A stretch of 7,158 bases of DNA from Ignavibacteriota bacterium (GTDB lineage: Bacteria > Bacteroidota > Ignavibacteria > Palsa-1295), in NCBI GenBank assembly GCA_025357895.1, contig JANYLL010000418.1:1-7158 (forward strand). The letters run 5' to 3'. A model generated the notes under the pieces. The model searched no databases and was not told the DNA's origin. It worked only from the letters and a program-made list of their open reading frames with translations. This document shows, one piece after another, positions 1 to 5,587 of this stretch. The position numbers were made by a program, and so were the translations under genes. Position 1 is the stretch's first letter; each line of letters starts with the position of its first letter.

Positions 1-81
1 CAGAACCGGATGAATCGAATTCGCAAAAAACTTGGGCTGAAGGGCGAAGATGATATTGCGAAATTCTTGGCGGCGTTTTAG
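1..81 (+). CDS. C-terminal end of a probable LuxR/GerE-type HTH regulator (5' part outside window)
   Basis: Frame 1 is open from the first base to a TAG at 79-81 and gives 26 residues, including NRMNRIRKKLGL and a final DIAKFLAAF. An Arg/Lys-rich recognition-helix end with the RIRKKLGL pattern, then a short closing helix at the extreme C-terminus, is typical of GerE/LuxR-like DNA-binding domains, which in Bacteroidota often end TPR or response-regulator proteins. With only 26 residues the family call is tentative; the C-terminus of another DNA-binding protein is possible. The gene converges on the minus-strand peroxiredoxin-like gene, with a C/G-rich inverted repeat between them. Confidence 0.5.
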   Translation, partial: QNRMNRIRKKLGLKGEDDIAKFLAAF

Positions 82-121
82 CCCTCACCCCGACCCTCTC
101 CCGGAGTACCGGGAAGAGGGA
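82..121. repeat. C/G-rich dispersed-type intergenic palindrome
   Basis: Directly after the stop codon at 79-81 come CCCTCACCCC and then CCCTCTCCCGG, paired with CCGGGAAGAGGG. The composition differs strongly from the A/T-rich intergenic DNA elsewhere in the window. From general knowledge, CCCTCACCC...CCCTCTCCC...GGGAGAGGG palindromes occur as dispersed intergenic elements in many bacterial genomes. Only one copy is visible here, so its repeat status is inferred from likeness and not demonstrated. Confidence 0.5.
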
Positions 122-132
122 GATCATTTTTT
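94..132 (+). terminator. Possible Rho-independent terminator at a convergent junction
   Basis: The left arm at 94-104 (CCCTCTCCCGG) pairs with the right arm at 109-120 (CCGGGAAGAGGG) with one bulged A and a 4-base AGTA loop. Six bases later there is a run of six T at 127-132. The distance from stem to T-run is longer than ideal, so termination is plausible but not certain. It would serve the plus-strand gene ending at 81. Read on the minus strand the same stem has no T-tract after it. Confidence 0.45.
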
Positions 133-742
133 AATACTTGACCGAACACCCATACGACTTCGTGTTCGTCGTTACAATTTCTTTTCCTGCAAGTAACGCA
201 TCTAATGTTTGCATAACGTAATTCACTGAAGCCTTTTTGCCGCCGTCCGTGGAGCGGTCATCGTCTATTGCTCCTTGGTAACGGAGAACACCATCTTTAC
301 CAACAACAAACATGTGCGGAGTCGTCTTTGCATCGTAAAGATGACCAACGGTACGGTCTTCATCCATTAAATTTGCTGTGGAATGTGCATGCCACTTTGC
401 AAGGATTTCCTTGCTTTGCGCAGCATTGTATGCTTCAGGATTATCGGGGCGCGTGGAGTTGATCGTCAACCATACAATTCCTTTCTTGGTATATTTCTTT
501 TGAAGCGACGGCATGTGACCATTCTCATAGTGCCCTTTGACAAATGGGCATCCTTCGTTGATCCATTCAAGAACGACAATCTTACCCTTAAAATCGGAAA
601 GTTTGACGGCTTTGCCATCAACATCATGAAGAGTAAAATCCGGTGCGGGTTTGCCTATATCAGGGGGAGTTGCAGAAACGATAGCGGGAATAAATAAAAA
701 CATCATGAGCAATGCGTTCAGAAAAAATATTGTCTTATTCAT
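131..742 (-). CDS. Exported thioredoxin-fold protein, PRX_like1 (AhpC/TSA-type redoxin)
   Basis: This is a 203-residue protein with a signal peptide at about 1-24 (hydrophobic LLMMFLFIPAIVSA, cleavage near SA|TPP), so it should act in the periplasm or be membrane-tethered. The redoxin fold starts at GKPAPDFTL (30-38), followed by DFKGKIVVLEW and the active-site segment NEGCPFVKGHY, with Cys65 where thioredoxins carry the first Cys of CxxC. The second Cys is absent (Cys-Pro-Phe-Val). TTP at 140-142 matches the cis-proline loop. A second cysteine lies five residues from the end (GCSVKY, Cys199). This matches the peroxiredoxin-like PRX_like1 group, whose substrate is not well defined. The start at 742 is preferred to an ATG at 757 because the signal peptide then begins Met-Asn-Lys; neither has a Shine-Dalgarno sequence. 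It lies 94 bases downstream of the DsbD-like gene, on the same strand, and may share its transcript. Confidence 0.88.
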   Translation of the reverse strand: MNKTIFFLNALLMMFLFIPAIVSATPPDIGKPAPDFTLHDVDGKAVKLSDFKGKIVVLEWINEGCPFVKGHYENGHMPSLQKKYTKKGIVWLTINSTRPDNPEAYNAAQSKEILAKWHAHSTANLMDEDRTVGHLYDAKTTPHMFVVGKDGVLRYQGAIDDDRSTDGGKKASVNYVMQTLDALLAGKEIVTTNTKSYGCSVKY

Positions 743-819
743 AGTTATGCAGATCATTAAAAAATAGTAGCGAGCGAACCATATATTGTATGGATTTTTT
801 TCAAAAATGTTTCGTAATT

Positions 820-829
820 TTCACGTGAA
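820..829. repeat. Perfect 10-bp palindrome TTCACGTGAA in an intergenic gap
   Basis: TTCACGTGAA is fully self-complementary and lies just beyond the stop of the DsbD-like gene, ahead of the peroxiredoxin-like gene. It could be a regulator half-site pair, but no recognisable promoter is placed beside it. A chance occurrence is quite possible. Confidence 0.25.
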
Positions 830-836
830 GCCCCAA

Positions 837-1658
837 TCAATATTTCGACATGGGAATATTCACTTCATATCCCCTGGAGCCGATAATGACTAATCCTTTT
901 ATTGCGGAGAGTTTGGACTCCTTAGATTCCGGAGTAAACGTCAGTGTGATGCCTGTTTCACCGATAAGAATATTTGCATAATCGGTGACAAATCCCTCGA
1001 TCACTTCCGGAAAGAAATCCGTGATCGTACCGGGAGCCATTTCTAAAAACTTCATAAAAACGGAAAGCTTCCCGTTTTTATCAGTTACCGTCGTTCCGAT
1101 TTTATCCAAATTAAATCCTTCACCAGGCTGCGGAAGTCTTGCTGTCCAACGGTCAAGTAATTTTTGATTTTCCTTCCGTTGAATAGTGCTAACGGAATCG
1201 GCATTGAATTCAAGTGATGCTTCGCCGGGAAGGCAAACTTCTTTGCAGGCAAGCCATGTGAGTTTTACTTTGAACTGCGGCACAGATCCTGCACCCGTAG
1301 TGATTTTTATAGGAAGCAAAAAAACAACATCAGAATCGTAACCGAAAAGAACTTCATCACCGGTTTTATATTTATGTGGCGTCGGATATCGTAATTCTCC
1401 GGAAATATATCCATGTCCATCCGTTACTTCCGCTGTCATTGGCAGACCAGCATCGCCGGGATTTTTCCAATAAGCATGCCACTCGGGTTCGAGATCCATT
1501 TTGATGCCAAGCGTAAAACCTTTGCCGGGAAGTATGTTGCCGGCGATGAGAGAAACGTGAGAGACAGGCTTGCCTTTGTACATTTGGGAATATGAAGGCA
1601 TTGCCAAGGTGTGGATAAAAAAAGAGAGCAGAAAAATCTTAAAAAAATTCTGGAGCAT
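837..1658 (-). CDS. Free-standing DsbD/ScsB N-terminal-like thiol-redox domain protein
   Basis: The 273-residue product has a signal peptide at about 1-25 (FFKIFLLSFFIHTLAMPSYSQ). Hallmarks of the periplasmic DsbD/ScsB alpha domain follow in order: EWHAYWKNPGDAGLP at 59-73, a YPTPHKY segment near 91-97, GYDSDVVFLLP near 106-116, then WLACKEVCLPGEASL with the paired Cys138 and Cys142. In the family this domain takes electrons from the DsbD membrane domain and passes them to periplasmic partners. The eight-helix membrane domain and the C-terminal thioredoxin domain of full DsbD are absent, so electrons must come from elsewhere. ATG at 1658 is chosen over an in-frame TTG at 1673; no clear Shine-Dalgarno sequence precedes either. 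The gene lies 58 bases after the beta-helix gene and before the peroxiredoxin-like gene, all on one strand, which suggests a thiol-handling pair. Confidence 0.85.
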   Translation of the reverse strand: MLQNFFKIFLLSFFIHTLAMPSYSQMYKGKPVSHVSLIAGNILPGKGFTLGIKMDLEPEWHAYWKNPGDAGLPMTAEVTDGHGYISGELRYPTPHKYKTGDEVLFGYDSDVVFLLPIKITTGAGSVPQFKVKLTWLACKEVCLPGEASLEFNADSVSTIQRKENQKLLDRWTARLPQPGEGFNLDKIGTTVTDKNGKLSVFMKFLEMAPGTITDFFPEVIEGFVTDYANILIGETGITLTFTPESKESKLSAIKGLVIIGSRGYEVNIPMSKY

Positions 1659-1716
1659 AAATAAAATAGTCAAAATAAGGGTTGACTAAGAGTCCGTCCC
1701 CACTAAAAAACAATGT

Positions 1717-3591
1717 TCATCTCACGATCGTCATCTGTTTTGTCAACGTTGCATTCTCCGTTTCGATCCGGTAAAAATATTTTCCGGATGGTAACGAAGA
1801 TATATTCCAATTTGTAGAATGAATGCCTTGTCCTTGTCTTTCTGCAATAAGTGTTGCAATTTTCACGCCAAGAATATCGTATACTTCCAGTGTAACATGA
1901 GCATTATTCTTCAATTGGAATTCGATCGTCACCATAGTGTGTGCCGGATTGGGGAAATTCTGCAAAAGCGAAATATCATCTTGAATATTTGTTTCGCCAT
2001 CAACCGAAGACGTTGTAATATCGAATACACCTGCAATAGGTAAACGAGGATTACGGTGATTGCTGTCTCTATCGAGTGGAATGCTGTTTGATGTATTTCC
2101 CTGCGGCTCATGCGGTTTTGGGGGAAGCCCTGTCCAGGAAAAATCAGGTATAGGAAAAGCATTTGCAAGAGTATAAATAATGCTTCCGCGGTTCGGATGA
2201 AAATTTCCGGCTGCGGCATTCACAAATTTCGGTTCTGCAGAATTGATCACGTTATCACTATAGAGTTGTGTTTGATTGCAGGAGGGATTTGATGCTCCGC
2301 ATCCTGAACTTGGGTTTATACCAAGATCTTTTAATTTGCCGTTCCAAATAATATTGCCTCTGATCTTCACGTTATCATCTGCCAATGCCGGCTTCGGACA
2401 TGAAGCATTAAACGCTATTGCAGAAACAGGTCCTGCAATGGTCAATTGAGAGGAAGCCGTTGCCGAATCAGGTGTATTAAGAAAGATATTATTGTAGATA
2501 AAAATATTTTTATTGGGGATCGGAGCGGCATCGCTATCGGCACGGTCGAGATACCATGTGCCCCATGCACCGGAATCGATACGCTCACGTGCAATGTCAA
2601 TATCGATCGCGCGTGCGCGCTTTGCAAGTCCGAGAATCACGAGAGAATTATTCAAGCCGGTTTGGAAGAGCGTATTATGTGCAAAAAGTACATTATATCC
2701 TCCGCTGCAGGAAAACCCTGCTTCATGAGTATGATGAATAATATTATTAAAACATTTAATATCGTAAACTTCATAATGAACCCACGGCATAACCATATTA
2801 TCTAAACCTCTTCCCGTATCCGGCGAATAACAGGTTATCCCTCCGCCCGCTCCGGAATAGATAGTATTTTCCTGAATTGAAAAATAAGCTGAGCCGCCTC
2901 GCAGGAGTATTCCGCTCCCTCCGTAATTATGGATCAAAGAATTTTTAATATGTCCGTATTGCGATGCATAAAGATCAATTGCGCTGCCCGATATATTTGC
3001 AAACTCCACATGCTCGAGATACGTATGCTGGCATTGATAAAAACCTGCTCCGAGATAAGCGGTATCACTTGAAGAAGAATCCGAACCGATGAAGGTGCAA
3101 TGACGAAGAAGCACATGATCACATGCCCTGAAATTTATTGCATAGGCTCCCTGGCTTGCGCTGGAATGTCTAATATGAATACCGATCATATAAAAATACT
3201 GACATGTTGAAACATCGATCGAAGGCAGGATCACGGCGCCGGTATCATCGGCAGCTTGAAAGATAACAGGATTATCTGCTGTGCCATAGACCGATTGAAA
3301 TATTGTCGGAACGTCATCGGGAGAATAGGTGCCGGGTGCAAGCCATATTATATATCCTGTATTTCGCAGGGTTTGTGGAATCTGCGCCCACGCTTTCGAG
3401 ACGGATTTCAGAGCTAAGGCTCGTGTAGAACCTCTGTTAGCGAGATCCAGACCATGTACGGGATCAACCCATATTTCCTTCAGAGTCGGATTGCCCATAT
3501 CATAATCATCATCTGCGCTTGCCGAGCGGGTAAGAGCAAAAAAACTCAGAATAAAAAATAAATATACTGTGTGTTTCGCGAAGCTTTTCAT
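1717..3591 (-). CDS. Exported right-handed beta-helix protein with T9SS type A sorting domain
   Basis: The 624-residue protein begins with a signal peptide at about 1-26 (VYLFFILSFFALTRSASA). IWVDPVHGLDLANRGS near 40 and GYIIWLAPGTYS resemble the entry strand of DUF1565/pectate-lyase-like beta-helices. Repeated coils follow, such as FRACDHVLLRHCTF, YQCQHTYLEHVEF, YGHIKNSLIHNYGGSGILLRG, FSIQENTIYSGAGGGI and VLFAHNTLFQ, then NIFIYNNIFLN. The last 83 residues (542-624; NFPNPAHT, VYDILGVKIATL, SLPSGKYFYRI, TKQMTIV) form a T9SS type A (Por) sorting domain, so the protein should be exported across the outer membrane and released or anchored at the surface. Such helices often bind or cleave polysaccharide, but I see no identifiable catalytic triad, so activity is unknown. 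Ten cysteines is high for this window. A strong ribosome site at 3597-3602 supports the start. Confidence 0.9.
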   Translation of the reverse strand: MKSFAKHTVYLFFILSFFALTRSASADDDYDMGNPTLKEIWVDPVHGLDLANRGSTRALALKSVSKAWAQIPQTLRNTGYIIWLAPGTYSPDDVPTIFQSVYGTADNPVIFQAADDTGAVILPSIDVSTCQYFYMIGIHIRHSSASQGAYAINFRACDHVLLRHCTFIGSDSSSSDTAYLGAGFYQCQHTYLEHVEFANISGSAIDLYASQYGHIKNSLIHNYGGSGILLRGGSAYFSIQENTIYSGAGGGITCYSPDTGRGLDNMVMPWVHYEVYDIKCFNNIIHHTHEAGFSCSGGYNVLFAHNTLFQTGLNNSLVILGLAKRARAIDIDIARERIDSGAWGTWYLDRADSDAAPIPNKNIFIYNNIFLNTPDSATASSQLTIAGPVSAIAFNASCPKPALADDNVKIRGNIIWNGKLKDLGINPSSGCGASNPSCNQTQLYSDNVINSAEPKFVNAAAGNFHPNRGSIIYTLANAFPIPDFSWTGLPPKPHEPQGNTSNSIPLDRDSNHRNPRLPIAGVFDITTSSVDGETNIQDDISLLQNFPNPAHTMVTIEFQLKNNAHVTLEVYDILGVKIATLIAERQGQGIHSTNWNISSLPSGKYFYRIETENATLTKQMTIVR

Positions 3592-3596
3592 CTTTT

Positions 3597-3602
3597 CTCC
3601 TC
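3597..3602 (-). promoter_or_regulatory. Strong Shine-Dalgarno for the beta-helix gene
   Basis: On the minus strand GAGGAG is followed by a 5-base spacer (AAAAG) and the ATG at 3591. This fixes the start and suggests efficient initiation, unlike the two downstream genes, which have no such site. Confidence 0.8.
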
Positions 3603-3603
3603 T

Positions 3604-3949
3604 TAGAGATAAATTTTGTGAGACGATCTCAAAGGCGTAATCGCCGTAATATAATACACTACATCAACATCTTGTGGCAGCCGTAATAATAAACGGGATT
3701 AAAAGTACGGATATTTAGGGAGAATAGTTCATAATAATATTAAGACCCTGATTCCAGCACTCTATGTAGTGTAAACAGTAATTCAAAACCGAACTATCCA
3801 TTTCATAAATACCTTATATTTAGTAAAAAAAACTTAACGTTTAGGGGCTTAAAATATCGTTTAAATAGAGTCATTCATGAATAGCTTTCTACATATTTTT
3901 AATTGGAAGTATTAAGATCGTATATTTTATAAACCTATTGAAGAGCATC
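3604..3949. other. 346-base noncoding, A/T-rich spacer between two minus-strand genes
   Basis: No convincing open frame fills this stretch. It should hold the end of the XRE transcript and the promoter of the beta-helix gene, but I find no exact TAnnTTTG box on the minus strand and no hairpin with a T-tract. It contains a small GGCG-TAAT-CGCC hairpin at 3634-3645, a 10-bp palindrome ATTCATGAAT at 3873-3882, and one long-spaced inverted repeat listed separately. A small RNA cannot be excluded. Confidence 0.6.
3655..3773. repeat. 10-bp inverted repeat with a 99-base interior
   Basis: TACACTACAT at 3655-3664 is the exact reverse complement of ATGTAGTGTA at 3764-3773. No convincing target-site duplication flanks the arms and no coding frame lies between them. 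A rough estimate for a 10-bp match in a region this size makes chance unlikely but not excluded, so it could be a tiny MITE remnant, an operator pair or coincidence. Confidence 0.3.
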
Positions 3950-4177
3950 CTAAGAGAATTGCTTATAGGAATCCTTAATCAAGAGTAAATGAGGCTCTAT
4001 CTTAAGCGTTTTGGCAAGTTTTTCGAGGCGGGCAAGGGCAATTCCAACCTCGGCACGTTCGACACAAGCAAGGTAGTTCGGACTAATGTCAGATTTAATT
4101 GCAAGAGCTTCCTGCGAAAGATTCCGTATTTTGCGGAAGCCGCGCAAGTTTTCGGCAACAGTTTTTTGAAGATTCAC
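3950..4177 (-). CDS. Small XRE-family HTH transcriptional regulator
   Basis: The 75-residue product is almost wholly one HTH_3/Cro-C1 domain at about 7-63: ENLRGFRKIRNLSQEALA forms helices 1-2, SPNYLACVERAEVGIALARLEKLAKTLKI contains the recognition helix and helices 4-5. The length and YLxxxERxxxxxxLxxLEKLAKTL pattern resemble the stand-alone controller (C) proteins of restriction-modification systems and small phage-type repressors, but no such genes lie beside it. It starts at GTG (4177); an in-frame TAA lies four codons upstream and no ATG, TTG or GTG lies between, so this start is nearly forced. It diverges from the beta-propeller gene, and the 101 bases between them hold two inverted repeats and two promoter boxes. 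It most likely represses itself and its divergent neighbour; that is inferred from layout. Confidence 0.88.
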   Translation of the reverse strand: MNLQKTVAENLRGFRKIRNLSQEALAIKSDISPNYLACVERAEVGIALARLEKLAKTLKIEPHLLLIKDSYKQFS

Positions 4178-4199
4178 GACACAAAGTTACCCGTGAATC
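4171..4199. promoter_or_regulatory. Inverted repeat overlapping the XRE start codon (candidate autoregulatory operator)
   Basis: GATTCACG at 4171-4178 and CGTGAATC at 4192-4199 are perfect 8-bp inverted arms with a 13-base spacer. The left arm contains the GTG start codon, and the right arm ends on the first base of the minus-strand TAnnTTTG box. In the RNA it could also fold as a start-codon hairpin. Function is inferred from position only. Confidence 0.45.
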
Positions 4200-4206
4200 A
4201 AAAATA
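4199..4206 (-). promoter_or_regulatory. TAnnTTTG -7 box of the XRE gene promoter
   Basis: The minus strand reads TATTTTTG here, an exact match to the Bacteroidetes-type -7 consensus TAnnTTTG. It lies about 20 bases ahead of the GTG at 4177 and so gives a very short leader. No good TTTG -33 element is visible at the expected distance. Confidence 0.5.
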
Positions 4207-4224
4207 GTAGTTATCTAAATTTCG

Positions 4225-4248
4225 ATACTATCAGTAAAAAGATAGTAT
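4225..4248. promoter_or_regulatory. Inverted repeat ATACTATC-n8-GATAGTAT, candidate XRE operator
   Basis: Perfect 8-bp arms at 4225-4232 and 4241-4248 are separated by AGTAAAAA. The right arm overlaps the first three bases of the plus-strand -7 box at 4246-4253, so a bound protein would block the promoter of the beta-propeller gene. XRE proteins usually bind such dyads as dimers. A weaker related stretch, ATAGTAGTTATC, lies at 4204-4215. Confidence 0.6.
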
Positions 4249-4253
4249 ATTTG
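4246..4253 (+). promoter_or_regulatory. TAnnTTTG -7 box of the beta-propeller operon promoter
   Basis: TATATTTG matches the Bacteroidetes-type -7 consensus exactly. It lies 25 bases ahead of the ATG at 4279, leaving a leader of roughly 20 bases that holds the ribosome site. The only -33 candidate is a weak TTTC at 4220-4223. Confidence 0.6.
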
Positions 4254-4266
4254 TAATCATTCATTC

Positions 4267-4272
4267 GGAGGA
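4267..4272 (+). promoter_or_regulatory. Strong Shine-Dalgarno for the beta-propeller gene
   Basis: GGAGGA lies 6 bases before the ATG at 4279 and fixes that start codon. Confidence 0.85.
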
Positions 4273-4278
4273 ACCATC

Positions 4279-5568
4279 ATGAAAAACATTCTTGCATTCG
4301 CTTTTCTCATTTTCGTTGCGGGCGCAAGCCTTGCACAAATTCAAACAGAAAATCATCCGGTTTCTCCCCAAGAAGGATTAGAAGGATGGTACCCACAGCA
4401 TCTTGGAGGAACTATCGGAAATGTAACCCTACCCCTTCACTTTCTAAATCGCGATACAGGATGGGCTGGCGAGTTCTTTACAACGAATGGTGGTAATACG
4501 TGGAGTTTATATCAGGGAGGCAGATATGTGCTTCAATTCATTGATCGATTGCATGGCTGGTCAGCAAGTACCATTAATCATGGAGGCACTGATATTTGGA
4601 TATCTGCCACTACCAACGGCGGAGAATCATGGACTGAATATAACACAGGATTCGATGTTGGTAGTCGTTTATATTTTACAAATCCATCACATGGTGTTAT
4701 GTATGTGTCCACCCGCATTGCCCGTACAATCGATGGCGGTAAAACTTGGAAACGTGATACAACGAATGTCGGATATAAAATTAACGCATTTGCCTCGTTT
4801 GACTCGCTTACCATTGTTGCAGTGGGTGAAGAATATTTTGCGCCCGCAAATCATGGTATCATTGCTGGAAGTATTTTCCTGACGACTAACGGTGGTGATT
4901 CTTGGAGATATCCTTCGAGGCAATTTTTTGATAGTGCTGCTTTCAAAGGGGTGGTTGTTTTGGACAGCACGACAATAATGATCGTTGCGACTACAAAATT
5001 TGTCGCAAAAAGTATTAATCGCGGTTATTCCATGTCGGCAATTTATTTGGGAGACACAGAGGAAACAGCATTAAATGCAATAAGCGCGCCCAATAGCAGA
5101 AACATTATTGTTGTTGGAGACAAAGGAAAGATTTTCCGAACAACCGATGGAGGTACAACATGGAAGAGGCAAAACAGCGGCACCACAAAAACATTATACA
5201 CGGTTAATTTTGCCGACAGCTTAAATGGATGGGCTGCAAGTGATAGTGGGTTTATAATTCATACGGGGAATGGAGGATATTCATGGGTAAATCCTCCCGA
5301 AAACGATTCCTTGCATTTTTCTGCTGTCCCAAATCCAAGTAATTTTACCGTCTCAATCAATTACTCTCTTCCAGTGTCACAACATGTGAGTATTGCAATT
5401 TATGATATTGCAGGCCATATTGTTTCTTCACCTCTTACCAGTGAAATGCAATCTCAAGGGCAGCATACTGTTCCCGTCGATGTTCACTTAATTTCTTCCG
5501 GTACATATATACTATCAATACAAACTGAACAGTACAGATCGGTCATTAACTGTGTAGTTACTCATTGA
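4279..5568 (+). CDS. Exported Ycf48/BNR-type beta-propeller protein with T9SS type A sorting domain
   Basis: The 429-residue protein has a signal peptide at 1-19 (AFAFLIFVAGASLA|Q). The body repeats an Asp-box-like [T/S]x[D/N]GGxxW motif at about 68-75, 111-118, 150-157, 202-209, 288-295 and 329-336, with a degenerate copy (SINRGYSM) at 245-252. Seven copies at roughly 40-50 residue spacing fit a seven-bladed propeller like Ycf48/PSII-assembly-factor and BNR/sialidase folds. In Bacteroidota these names do not imply photosynthesis; most are secreted proteins of unknown ligand. Residues 348-429 (VPNPSN, IAIYDIAGHIV, ISSGTYILSI) form a T9SS type A sorting domain. The protein holds a single cysteine, near the end. 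It is the first gene of a likely operon with the large exported protein 19 bases downstream, and its promoter carries the candidate XRE operator. Confidence 0.9.
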   Translation: MKNILAFAFLIFVAGASLAQIQTENHPVSPQEGLEGWYPQHLGGTIGNVTLPLHFLNRDTGWAGEFFTTNGGNTWSLYQGGRYVLQFIDRLHGWSASTINHGGTDIWISATTNGGESWTEYNTGFDVGSRLYFTNPSHGVMYVSTRIARTIDGGKTWKRDTTNVGYKINAFASFDSLTIVAVGEEYFAPANHGIIAGSIFLTTNGGDSWRYPSRQFFDSAAFKGVVVLDSTTIMIVATTKFVAKSINRGYSMSAIYLGDTEETALNAISAPNSRNIIVVGDKGKIFRTTDGGTTWKRQNSGTTKTLYTVNFADSLNGWAASDSGFIIHTGNGGYSWVNPPENDSLHFSAVPNPSNFTVSINYSLPVSQHVSIAIYDIAGHIVSSPLTSEMQSQGQHTVPVDVHLISSGTYILSIQTEQYRSVINCVVTH

Positions 5569-5587
5569 TTAAAAAAAATAAAGCCCT

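Noticed and set aside
383..697. Open frame of about 104 codons on the plus strand
   Set aside because: It lies wholly antisense to the peroxiredoxin-like gene, its product has no domain or signal peptide I recognise, and the minus-strand frame is clearly the real protein.
779..801. CCATA-TATTG-TATGG hairpin followed by seven T on the plus strand
   Set aside because: It looks like a terminator only on the plus strand, where no gene ends. On the minus strand, where the genes run, the T-run precedes the stem as an A-run, and the 5-bp stem is weak.
2608..2620. 13-base alternating C/G-T/G purine-pyrimidine run
   Set aside because: It could favour Z-DNA, but it encodes in-frame Arg/Ala codons of the beta-helix protein and needs no further explanation.
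1929..2805. Several overlapping open frames of 60-119 codons on both strands
   Set aside because: All sit inside the beta-helix gene, whose frame reads as a coherent repeat protein with a sorting domain. The products are low-complexity Arg/Ile/Cys-rich and look like shadows.
3950..4177. XRE gene as the controller of a restriction-modification or toxin-antitoxin system
   Set aside because: The domain resembles C proteins, but no methyltransferase, endonuclease or toxin-like frame lies on either side within the window.
3989..4207. 72-codon plus-strand frame
   Set aside because: It is antisense to the XRE gene, whose frame encodes a textbook HTH domain.
4487..4923. Out-of-frame and antisense frames of 78-131 codons
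   Set aside because: They overlap the propeller repeats. The periodic GG-W motifs appear only in the main frame.
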